In this document: positions 57,776-64,000 of the stretch, in pieces
How positions within the stretch are numbered: position 1 is the stretch's first letter
Layout of the letters: each line of letters starts with the position of its first letter
Assembly: GCA_003598055.1 (NCBI GenBank)
Contig: QZKI01000143.1
Location: forward strand, 1 to 64,000
DNA: 64,000 nt
DNA from: Candidatus Abyssobacteria bacterium SURF_17
GTDB lineage: Bacteria > Abyssobacteria > SURF-5
Direction of reading: 5' to 3'
Made by a program: the position numbers and the translations under genes
The notes under the pieces: model-generated
Seen by the model: the letters and a program-made list of their open reading frames with translations, nothing else
Told to the model about the DNA's origin: nothing
Database searches by the model: none

Positions 57776-58498
57776 GTGTTGAAGGGTGGAGACAGGGCGG
57801 AGCCATCTCTTCGGGATGCAAAGCTTTCTGTTGTCGTGCCCGTCTACAATGAGATGAAAACCATCGAGACGATTCTTGAGCGCATTGAGCAAACCGGCCT
57901 GAACGTGGAAGTAGTCGTTGTGGATGATTTCTCCACCGATGGGACCCGCGAGCTTCTCCAGAAGAAGTATGACGGCAAATTCAAGCTCTTATACCATGAC
58001 CGGAATAAGGGGAAAGGGGCGGCACTAAGGACTGGCTTTGAACATATCAGTGGAGATATCGTAATCATACAAGACGCCGACCTGGAATACGACCCATCGG
58101 AATACGAAAAATTGATTGCGCCGATTATACGGGGAGAGGCCGATGTTGTCTTCGGTTCCCGATTTCTCGGCGGCCCGCACCGCGTGCTCTTCTTCTGGCA
58201 TTTTCTCGGCAACAAATTACTGACGCTTTTTTCGAACGTGCTCAACAACATCAATCTCTCCGATATGGAAACATGTTATAAGGCGTTCAGCGCACATATT
58301 CTTCGGGATATTAAGTTCCGCTCCATGCGATTCGGCTTCGAGCCCGAGTTCACGGCAAAAATCGCTCGAAAGAGACTGCGCATTTATGAAGTGCCGATCT
58401 CATACTATGGCCGCACCTATGAAGAAGGCAAGAAGATAACGTGGAAGGACGGGATTGTCGCCGTCTATTGCATCGTTCGATACAGGTTCTTCGATTAA
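57776..58498 (+). CDS. family 2 glycosyltransferase (dolichyl-phosphate mannose synthase-like)
   Basis: This 240-residue GT-A fold enzyme transfers a sugar from a nucleotide sugar, probably to a polyprenyl phosphate, at the cytoplasmic membrane face. It opens with S-V-V-V-P-V-Y-N-E-M-K-T-I and has V-V-D-D-F-S-T-D-G-T-R and the metal site I-Q-D-A-D-L-E-Y-D-P. F-G-S-R-F-L-G-G and the Y-K-A-F-S motif follow. It has no C-terminal membrane helices. The start is GTG at 57776 with AGGGG upstream. Confidence 0.92.
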   Translation: MLKGGDRAEPSLRDAKLSVVVPVYNEMKTIETILERIEQTGLNVEVVVVDDFSTDGTRELLQKKYDGKFKLLYHDRNKGKGAALRTGFEHISGDIVIIQDADLEYDPSEYEKLIAPIIRGEADVVFGSRFLGGPHRVLFFWHFLGNKLLTLFSNVLNNINLSDMETCYKAFSAHILRDIKFRSMRFGFEPEFTAKIARKRLRIYEVPISYYGRTYEEGKKITWKDGIVAVYCIVRYRFFD

Positions 58499-58547
58499 CC
58501 ACCCCTATGCGTTGTCCTGAATGCGTCCGCTTGTTGGAGTGCGTCTT

Positions 58548-59285
58548 ATGTTCCAGCGCGTAGCGATAGTGGCTGCGATGGAGCGTGAGATATCCTTTCT
58601 GCGCAGAGCAATGGCGCCCCCTGACCGCTCGCGAGGAAAGTTGGCCGTCGGCTCGATGAAAGGCAAGGTTGTCCATGTGCTGCGAACGGGCGTTGGGCCG
58701 CTCAAGACGAGCCAACGACTGACGGAGTTGCTGACGCCAGCCTCTCCTGAGTGCGTCCTCTCTATCGGCTGTGCCGGCGCGTTGCGCTCTGACATCAATG
58801 TCGGTGATATTATTATTTCCGATAAGCTTGCCGATGACACGTTGAACGGACGCGCATATTATCCCTCGGTCGCTCTGCTTGAAACTGCGAAAGAGTGCTG
58901 CCGAAGCCTGAAGCTCCCATTCCATTCGGGGTGTACGGTATCGACATCAAGCGTCGCGGCCACCACCGAGCAGAAGAAGAGTCTGGCCGAAAAGTACGGC
59001 GCTGTCGCCGTTGACATGGAGAGCGCGCGGGTCGCCGCATGGGCTCAGGATAACGGGGTCAGCATGGTATCTATCCGCACGGTTTCTGACAGCGCAGTTG
59101 ACCGACTTCCTCCGGAACTCGCGCTGATTATTGACCGCAACGGAAGGCTGCAAGTGGGCAAGATTCTTGCGCTGTTTCTTGAGCAGCCGCGTTTAATGCC
59201 CGAACTTCTCCGTCTCACATGGAAATTTGACCATAGCCTGAGGACGCTTCAGAAAGGTGTGATGGCGCTGCTCGCGAGCATTTGA
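58548..59285 (+). CDS. nucleoside phosphorylase/MTA-SAH nucleosidase-like protein
   Basis: This 245-residue PNP/UDP-superfamily enzyme has A-A-M-E-R-E-I-S-F-L near the start, G-V-G-P-L-K-T-S, I-G-C-A-G-A-L-R-S-D-I-N-V-G-D-I and V-D-M-E-S-A-R-V-A with the Glu that binds ribose. The set of motifs fits MTA/SAH nucleosidase or the hopanoid-linked HpnG phosphorylase, but there are no hopanoid genes beside it. I chose ATG at 58548 with GGAG 8 bases upstream; ATG at 58521 is open too. Confidence 0.85.
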   Translation: MFQRVAIVAAMEREISFLRRAMAPPDRSRGKLAVGSMKGKVVHVLRTGVGPLKTSQRLTELLTPASPECVLSIGCAGALRSDINVGDIIISDKLADDTLNGRAYYPSVALLETAKECCRSLKLPFHSGCTVSTSSVAATTEQKKSLAEKYGAVAVDMESARVAAWAQDNGVSMVSIRTVSDSAVDRLPPELALIIDRNGRLQVGKILALFLEQPRLMPELLRLTWKFDHSLRTLQKGVMALLASI

Positions 59286-59405
59286 CGAAAGGCGAAAAGG
59301 CGACTGCAGTTCAGAGCTTCGGGAATGAGGGTCCCTCGATGTTCTGAACCGTGTGAATCCAGAGGTTAGCCAACAGTTGCAAGGCCTTGTCGTGCAAGAA
59401 TTTGT

Positions 59406-59434
59406 TTGACAAAATGGAGATGGTGAAGTATAAT
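59406..59434 (+). promoter_or_regulatory. perfect consensus sigma-70 promoter
   Basis: TTGACA (59406-59411), a 17-base spacer and TATAAT (59429-59434): both hexamers and the spacing are ideal. Start near 59441, 47 bases before the lipoprotein gene. Strong constitutive expression is predicted. Confidence 0.8.
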
Positions 59435-59487
59435 TTATAAAGGGTTCGGCGCAGAGGGAGTACGGACCGAAAGGAAGAGAGTGCAAT

Positions 59488-59997
59488 ATGAGCAGAATGC
59501 TGATTGCCCTATGCATTGTTGTCCTCATGATATCCGGTTGTGTGACTGCTCCGCCTGCTACGTCGGTGGGAAGCTCGGTGACGCCCAAAGTGATCGGTCC
59601 TGAGTCAGGCTATTCGGGTATGGGTATGGCTGGCGCGCATGATTGGACTGACGACGACGCCCGGAGCGCCTTGTGGTTTCAAAGGAATCTTCCGGAAGGA
59701 TGGGCCGGGGTCCCATTCTCAATCATGAAACTCTTTAGCTATAACATTCATGATGATAGTGGGCAGTTTACGCTCATGCCGTTTGAGTGGGAGTATTATT
59801 TCGCAGATATCGACGACCCGTCCTTGCAGGTGCGGATGTTTACAGTTGAAGCTCGTGACCGCAATCGCGTGCGCCAGGAGCAAATACTGGAGAAACAAGC
59901 GGTTGAGGGAGCCGCTGCTGAAAAAGCAGTCACGGGAGATGTCTCTGTGCTCTCGGATGAGGCAGTGCAAGAGCAACTTCAGATAGTGTATCCGTAA
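59488..59997 (+). CDS. small lipoprotein, hypothetical
   Basis: The 169-residue protein has a signal peptide and lipobox M-I-S-G-C (Cys18). The mature part has Gly/Ser-rich start (S-G-M-G-M-A-G-A-H-D-W-T-D-D), then F-Q-R-N-L-P-E-G-W and E-W-E-Y-Y-F-A-D-I-D, and a helical C-terminus rich in Glu/Ala. I recognise no family. Its own perfect promoter and an intrinsic terminator make it a single-gene unit, so it may be an abundant surface or periplasmic protein. Confidence 0.8.
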   Translation: MSRMLIALCIVVLMISGCVTAPPATSVGSSVTPKVIGPESGYSGMGMAGAHDWTDDDARSALWFQRNLPEGWAGVPFSIMKLFSYNIHDDSGQFTLMPFEWEYYFADIDDPSLQVRMFTVEARDRNRVRQEQILEKQAVEGAAAEKAVTGDVSVLSDEAVQEQLQIVYP

Positions 59998-60020
59998 CGC
60001 GATAGTGCGTTAATATTCAG

Positions 60021-60052
60021 AGCGGGAAGAATGCTTACTTCCCGCTTTTTTT
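60021..60052 (+). terminator. intrinsic terminator of the lipoprotein gene
   Basis: AGCGGGAAG (60021-60029) pairs with CTTCCCGCT (60038-60046) around an 8-base loop, followed by a run of T to 60052. This is a textbook rho-independent terminator placed 24 bases after the stop. Confidence 0.9.
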
Positions 60053-60053
60053 G

Positions 60054-60083
60054 TGGACGCAAGGGAATCGGCGCCTGTATAAT
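60054..60083 (+). promoter_or_regulatory. sigma-70-like promoter of the cyclase gene
   Basis: TGGACG (60054-60059), an 18-base spacer and perfect TATAAT (60078-60083), just after the terminator. Start near 60090, about 75 bases before the cyclase start. Confidence 0.5.
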
Positions 60084-60165
60084 CCTTGACGCATGCATCG
60101 GTCGCCTTGGACGACGGTAGAAGTATTGCGTGTCGGGAGTGTGGTTTCCACAGGTGTGAATCGAA

Positions 60166-62931
60166 ATGTCGAAAATGTCCGAGGAAACAAGGCACAGTCT
60201 TATCGAACTCGGCACGGCATGTGTGATTACCCTGGCTGTCTTCCTGCTTTCTTTCACTTCTCAGTATGAGCGGCTTGAACTCCTTTCCCTCGATGCCAGG
60301 TTTAACTTACGCCCGCTGATCAAGACTAATCCGGACGTTGCCACCATCGATATTGATGACAGAGCGCTGAAAGAAGAAGGGAGGTGGCAGGATTGGACCC
60401 GCGACAAACATGCTGAAGTTATAGATGTAATCCGTCGGGGACACGGGGCGCTTCTCGGGTTCGATGTTTACTTCTCGGAAGAGAGCGAAAAAGTGCTCCA
60501 CCCTGAGGATGTTGCTCGGGTTCAAACTATCGAGGAAATTGAGGCAGCTTTTCGCGATTATGACGGCGAACTCGCGGAGGCTGCTCGCAAAGCCGGCAGC
60601 GTTTTCTGGGGAGCAACTTTCATACTGAAGGAACAAAGTTCGAGCCCGGAGCGCGCACCTGATTCGACCTATACGGAGCTTGCGTGGAAGAGCCTCGAGG
60701 CCTTGATGAACGCCGGCTACTGTCTTTCCGCCGAGAAGTCGAAAGTGATTCAGATGATAGAGGCTACCGCCCCGCAGGCACTACCGATTCCCCGATTGGT
60801 TGAGACTGCGCGCGGAGTGGGATTCGCCCAGGTTCTGCTCGAGACTGACGGGGTTGTCAGAAAATATCCGACGTTCATCCGATGTGACGCCCCGTCACAG
60901 GCTGGAAGTGGAGAAACATGCCTGTTCCCGTCAATCGCGCTGGCCATGGCGTGCGATTACTTTCAAGTTCCCATCGAGAATATACGCATGAAAATGGGAG
61001 AGTATGTGGAGATCCCCAACGCCAGCATGCCCGACGGCTCGAGAAAGAACGTGCGGATTCCCGTCAATGCCAGGGGCGAAATGATAATCAATTGGGCAGG
61101 CGACTATAAGGATGCATTTCGTCATTTCCCATACTCAAGTCTTCCTCGGCTGGCCGAACAACATACACTTGAAGAAATGAAAAGATTCCTCTCGGCGCAA
61201 GACTCGTCGATATTCCGCGAGCCCGGTCGGCTGCTCGCAACGGTTTATGAGGCCTTCCCCGATGAGCGGCAGTTCGCCACGTATGTAGCATATCTGTATG
61301 GCGCTCACTGGTATGAGACTCTCATCCAGGAGGGTGCTGTTGATAGTTTTGGCCCCGAACTTTTCGGTCAACTATTCGGTCTTTCCGAAACGGATGACCC
61401 GATTCTCTACGAAAGTCAGAAAGAGGTGTTCGAGAATGTTCGTCTCAATCACGCCATGCTCAGACTGTTCTCAGAAAAGCCGTCAGCGTCGCTCCTGGAA
61501 GCGGCGGTAATGCTTAACATTTCCGAGGAAGATGCAGAAGACTCATATGTAGTAGTCAAGGAGCTGCTTGTCAAGGGAGGACCGACTGCGAGCGATAGAC
61601 CCCTGTTCTTCGCTTCGCCGATTGTGGTGGACGGCAAGACGATCTCCCTCGGCGACTTGAGCGGCGGCGTATTCTTCTACGGACTGACCGCGGCAGGCAC
61701 GCATGACCTCAATCCAATGCCGTTCAGCCCGCGATATCCCATGGTGGGCGCCCTCGCAAATGTATTCAACACGATAGTGACCGAGCAATTCATCGTGAAT
61801 CTGGAAGGGTATTGGCGTCTGCCTCTTTTCCTGGCGGTCGGCCTATTCGCCGGATACATCCTGTCATCGCGAACAACCATCCGCGGCTCGTTGTTCACCA
61901 TTCTCTTCTTGATCGCTTATCTTCTTCTTGCTTACTGGCTCTTTGCCAGCCGGGGGGTATGGATCGATGTCGTGGGACCTGCCGGCATCATACTCGTCAC
62001 TGATGCAGCGATAGTATGGTACAAGTTCAGTACCGCCGAGAAGAAAAGGAAATTCATCAAGAGCGCATTCGAGCACTACATGAATCCCAAGGTGGTTGAC
62101 CAAATAGCGAAAAACCCCGAGATGCTCGGGCTCGGCGGGAAGGAAATGGTGCTTACCGCGTTCTTCTCGGATGTAGCAGGCTTCACGACGATATCTGAAC
62201 AGCTCACTCCGCATGAGCTGGTGGAGCTTCTCAATGAATACCTTACGGCCATGACCGATATCGTCTTTAAGTACGATGGGCTGCTCGATAAGTATGAAGG
62301 AGACGCCATCATGGCAGTGTTCGGGGCGCCGATCCATTTCCCCGACCATGCGACTAAGGCATGCTATGCCTCGCTTGAAATGCAGGCTGAGCTGAAACGC
62401 CTGCGTGAAAAATGGAAATCGGAGAATCGACCGGAGCTCAGGGCGCGGATCGGTCTCAACACCGGAGCGATGATCGTCGGCAACATGGGTTCGCGCACCC
62501 GCTTTGATTACACCGTGATGGGCGATTCCGTCAACCTTGCGTCGCGGCTCGAGGGCGTGAACAAACAATATTCCACTGAAATCATGATTAGCGAGTTTAC
62601 GCTCGAACACTGCAAATCGGATGTTGTGGTGCGTGAGGTGGACTTGATACGGGTGAAGGGCAAGACGGCGCCGGTAAGGATATATGAGGTTTTGGGGCGC
62701 GCGGACGACGGCCTGCCGGAAGAACTGAAAAAGGCAGTAGAATACTATATGCGCGGACTCGGGGCGTACCGGTCACAGCAATGGCAGGCGGGCATCGAGG
62801 AGTTCCGACGGGTTCTTGAGATGAGACCGGATGACGGGCCGTCGCTCACGTATTTGAAGAGATGCAACGAGTACATTGCCGCGCCGCCTCCGGAAGACTG
62901 GGACGGCGTCTATGTGATGACGACGAAGTAA
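60166..62931 (+). CDS. CHASE2-domain adenylate/guanylate cyclase
   Basis: This class III nucleotide cyclase has 921 residues. An N-terminal helix (about 12-30) leads to a large extracytoplasmic CHASE2 sensor (about 35-545: S-L-D-A-R-F-N-L-R-P, V-A-T-I-D-I-D-D-R-A-L, G-F-D-V-Y-F-S-E), then three membrane helices (about 545-620). The cyclase domain (660-830) has both metal Asp residues, F-S-D-V-A-G-F-T (about 666) and G-D-A-I-M-A-V-F-G (about 712), and D-Y-T-V-M-G-D-S-V-N-L-A. A TPR-like tail (850-910) follows. ATP or GTP use cannot be fixed by eye; the Asp in F-D-Y-T fits cAMP. The CHASE2 part is unusually long. Confidence 0.93.
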   Translation: MSKMSEETRHSLIELGTACVITLAVFLLSFTSQYERLELLSLDARFNLRPLIKTNPDVATIDIDDRALKEEGRWQDWTRDKHAEVIDVIRRGHGALLGFDVYFSEESEKVLHPEDVARVQTIEEIEAAFRDYDGELAEAARKAGSVFWGATFILKEQSSSPERAPDSTYTELAWKSLEALMNAGYCLSAEKSKVIQMIEATAPQALPIPRLVETARGVGFAQVLLETDGVVRKYPTFIRCDAPSQAGSGETCLFPSIALAMACDYFQVPIENIRMKMGEYVEIPNASMPDGSRKNVRIPVNARGEMIINWAGDYKDAFRHFPYSSLPRLAEQHTLEEMKRFLSAQDSSIFREPGRLLATVYEAFPDERQFATYVAYLYGAHWYETLIQEGAVDSFGPELFGQLFGLSETDDPILYESQKEVFENVRLNHAMLRLFSEKPSASLLEAAVMLNISEEDAEDSYVVVKELLVKGGPTASDRPLFFASPIVVDGKTISLGDLSGGVFFYGLTAAGTHDLNPMPFSPRYPMVGALANVFNTIVTEQFIVNLEGYWRLPLFLAVGLFAGYILSSRTTIRGSLFTILFLIAYLLLAYWLFASRGVWIDVVGPAGIILVTDAAIVWYKFSTAEKKRKFIKSAFEHYMNPKVVDQIAKNPEMLGLGGKEMVLTAFFSDVAGFTTISEQLTPHELVELLNEYLTAMTDIVFKYDGLLDKYEGDAIMAVFGAPIHFPDHATKACYASLEMQAELKRLREKWKSENRPELRARIGLNTGAMIVGNMGSRTRFDYTVMGDSVNLASRLEGVNKQYSTEIMISEFTLEHCKSDVVVREVDLIRVKGKTAPVRIYEVLGRADDGLPEELKKAVEYYMRGLGAYRSQQWQAGIEEFRRVLEMRPDDGPSLTYLKRCNEYIAAPPPEDWDGVYVMTTK

Positions 62932-62955
62932 CATCTGAAAGATGCACCGAACGAC

Positions 62956-63405
62956 ATGAGAGCGGTTATCCAGAGAGTGAAGCGGGCAAGCGTCAGCGTG
63001 GGTGGCGGCATCGTTGCCGAAATAGGGAAAGGGTTGCTCGTGCTCGTTGGAGTCGGGAAGGAGGATGCTGAAGAGGATGCCCGCTACATCGCCGAGAAAC
63101 TGTCATTTCTCCGAATCTTTGAGGATTCTGAGGGCAAGATGAATCTGTCGGTCCGCGACGTCGGAGGTTCTGTTCTGGTCGTCTCGCAATTCACTCTGTT
63201 TGCAGACTGTCGAAAGGGCAGGCGTCCATCGTTCACTGATGCCGGCGAGCCCGAGCAAGCGCAGCAGTTGTACCAACGGGTGATTGATTTGCTCAACGAG
63301 TCAGGGCTGACTGCTTATGGAGGTATCTTCCAGGCGTCAATGGACGTTGAACTTGTCAATGACGGGCCCGTAACCATTCTGCTTGATAGTAAGAAAGGGT
63401 TCTGA
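62956..63405 (+). CDS. dtd: D-aminoacyl-tRNA deacylase
   Basis: Dtd removes D-amino acids or glycine wrongly attached to tRNA. It has 149 residues, full length. M-R-A-V-I-Q-R-V begins the protein; the active-site motif S-Q-F-T-L-F-A-D lies near residue 78 and N-D-G-P-V-T-I (the Gly-cisPro motif) near 137. Both are intact. It lies 24 bases after the cyclase. Confidence 0.96.
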   Translation: MRAVIQRVKRASVSVGGGIVAEIGKGLLVLVGVGKEDAEEDARYIAEKLSFLRIFEDSEGKMNLSVRDVGGSVLVVSQFTLFADCRKGRRPSFTDAGEPEQAQQLYQRVIDLLNESGLTAYGGIFQASMDVELVNDGPVTILLDSKKGF

Positions 63406-63427
63406 GCACAAAAGAAAGATTCATACG

Positions 63428-64000
63428 ATGGGAAAGAAACTTGACACACATTATGAACGGATTTATTTCGTAAACCATTCTCATATCGACCATACATGGT
63501 GGAATTCGCCCGAGGTCTGCCGCGAGCGCAACGAAACTATCATTAATCGCATGCTCGAGCTGTGCAGCGCGAATCCGGAATTCAAGTTCTCATATGAGAC
63601 AACCGCCTCGCTCATGGATTATCTGGAAAAACACCCTGAGCGGAAGATGGAGATCGCTCAACTTCTGAGAGAACGTCGGCTCGACATCGGCGGGCTCTTT
63701 GTATCCGCCAACGCTGATGCGTGTTCGGAGGAGGCCATCGCCCGCAACTTCTATTATGGTAAACGGTGGCTTGAGGAAACGTTCGGGTATTCGCCAGCGG
63801 TTGCAAAGGAATTGGATGCGCCGGGGCACCCTCTCCAGATGCCTCAACTCGTGAAGAGCGCGGGAATGGATACGCTCATGATTTCCCGAGGACCACAGGG
63901 AGGCTTTCGCTGGAAGGGCCCGGATGGCTCCGAGGTTCTGGTCTACTGTGTTCCCTATAACTGGTCATACTGGCGCAAGCTTGGCGTGAGCTTCGAGGAG
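63428..64000 (+). CDS. glycoside hydrolase family 38 alpha-mannosidase, N-terminal part
   Basis: The visible 191 codons run off the right edge. It starts at ATG 63428. The zinc/sugar motif N-H-S-H-I-D-H-T-W-W (residues 15-24) and the segment D-A-P-G-H-P-L-Q-M-P-Q-L, which should contain the catalytic Asp, are family hallmarks of GH38. It shows no signal peptide, so the enzyme is probably cytoplasmic. The expected full length is 800-1000 residues. No carbohydrate gene beside it defines the substrate. Confidence 0.85.
   Translation, partial: MGKKLDTHYERIYFVNHSHIDHTWWNSPEVCRERNETIINRMLELCSANPEFKFSYETTASLMDYLEKHPERKMEIAQLLRERRLDIGGLFVSANADACSEEAIARNFYYGKRWLEETFGYSPAVAKELDAPGHPLQMPQLVKSAGMDTLMISRGPQGGFRWKGPDGSEVLVYCVPYNWSYWRKLGVSFEE

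Noticed and set aside
1-64000. CRISPR arrays
   Set aside because: No regularly spaced direct repeats of 25-40 bases found; the repeats seen are palindromes or short words.

Overview
This 64 kb window reads as chromosome of an uncultured diderm (Gram-negative) bacterium of moderate, slightly GC-rich composition. The pointers are a complete type II secretion system (T2SS) with an outer-membrane secretin, several lipoproteins with lipoboxes, a Rieske/cytochrome b complex with multihaem cytochromes c, and near-consensus sigma-70 promoters. Short dispersed sequence words are translated at both ends of one gene, including an N-P-K-S-K-I peptide often met in environmental genomes. No rRNA or ribosomal-protein marker is present, so I cannot name a phylum.

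Left part, minus strand (1-22742). At the edge are the start of a likely EcfT, a fused double ECF ATPase and an S component, which together form a vitamin/cofactor importer. Next come polX, a low-molecular-weight phosphatase and a dnaA that lacks domains I and II. The AT-rich upstream region of dnaA carries two perfect DnaA boxes and one variant, making it a candidate replication origin. A 15.7 kb convoy follows: gspC-D-E-F-G-H-I-J-K-L-M and two further GspE/PilB-type ATPases, headed by a near-consensus promoter at 22714-22742. Most core genes overlap by 4 bases.

Accessory island (22881-26042, minus strand). A larA-type gene has lost its N-terminal half. Fused in frame directly against its remnant, after a stop codon, is a gene encoding a TIR domain joined to a DeoR-type sugar-phosphate sensor (ISOCOT) fold with a cysteine-rich tail. 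Upstream of that lies a RipA-like small membrane protein. This two-gene set is the best candidate in the window for an undescribed, possibly immune or NAD-linked, signalling system.

Central part (26099-40347). This holds malate dehydrogenase and alanine racemase; a MoxR/DUF58/transglutaminase (TgpA-like) operon; a secreted-style aldo/keto reductase with an FnIII-like tail; an FHA-GAF histidine kinase without a partner regulator; a small sulfite-reductase-like dicluster protein behind a CRP/FNR-type operator; a zinc-finger pRiA4b Orf3-like protein; an alpha/beta hydrolase; a small unknown protein; and purN.

Right part (40422-64000). A respiratory operon encodes a pentahaem cytochrome c, Rieske protein, split cytochrome b and a nonahaem membrane-anchored cytochrome c. 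After it come tRNA-Leu(CAG), a minimal zincin, an isochorismatase-like hydrolase, a stand-alone pyruvate-kinase C-terminal domain with a class II histone-deacetylase-like hydrolase, an ADP-forming acyl-CoA synthetase with a DRTGG/BioD-like partner, TPR lipoproteins, a GT2 glycosyltransferase, a nucleoside phosphorylase-like enzyme, a small lipoprotein under a perfect consensus promoter with its own terminator, a CHASE2 adenylate cyclase, dtd and the start of a GH38 alpha-mannosidase cut by the window edge. A cyclase and a CRP-like operator in the same window suggest, but do not prove, cAMP control. Palindromic elements recur at 25904, 45361 and 46812, with unrelated ones at 2898 and 39586.
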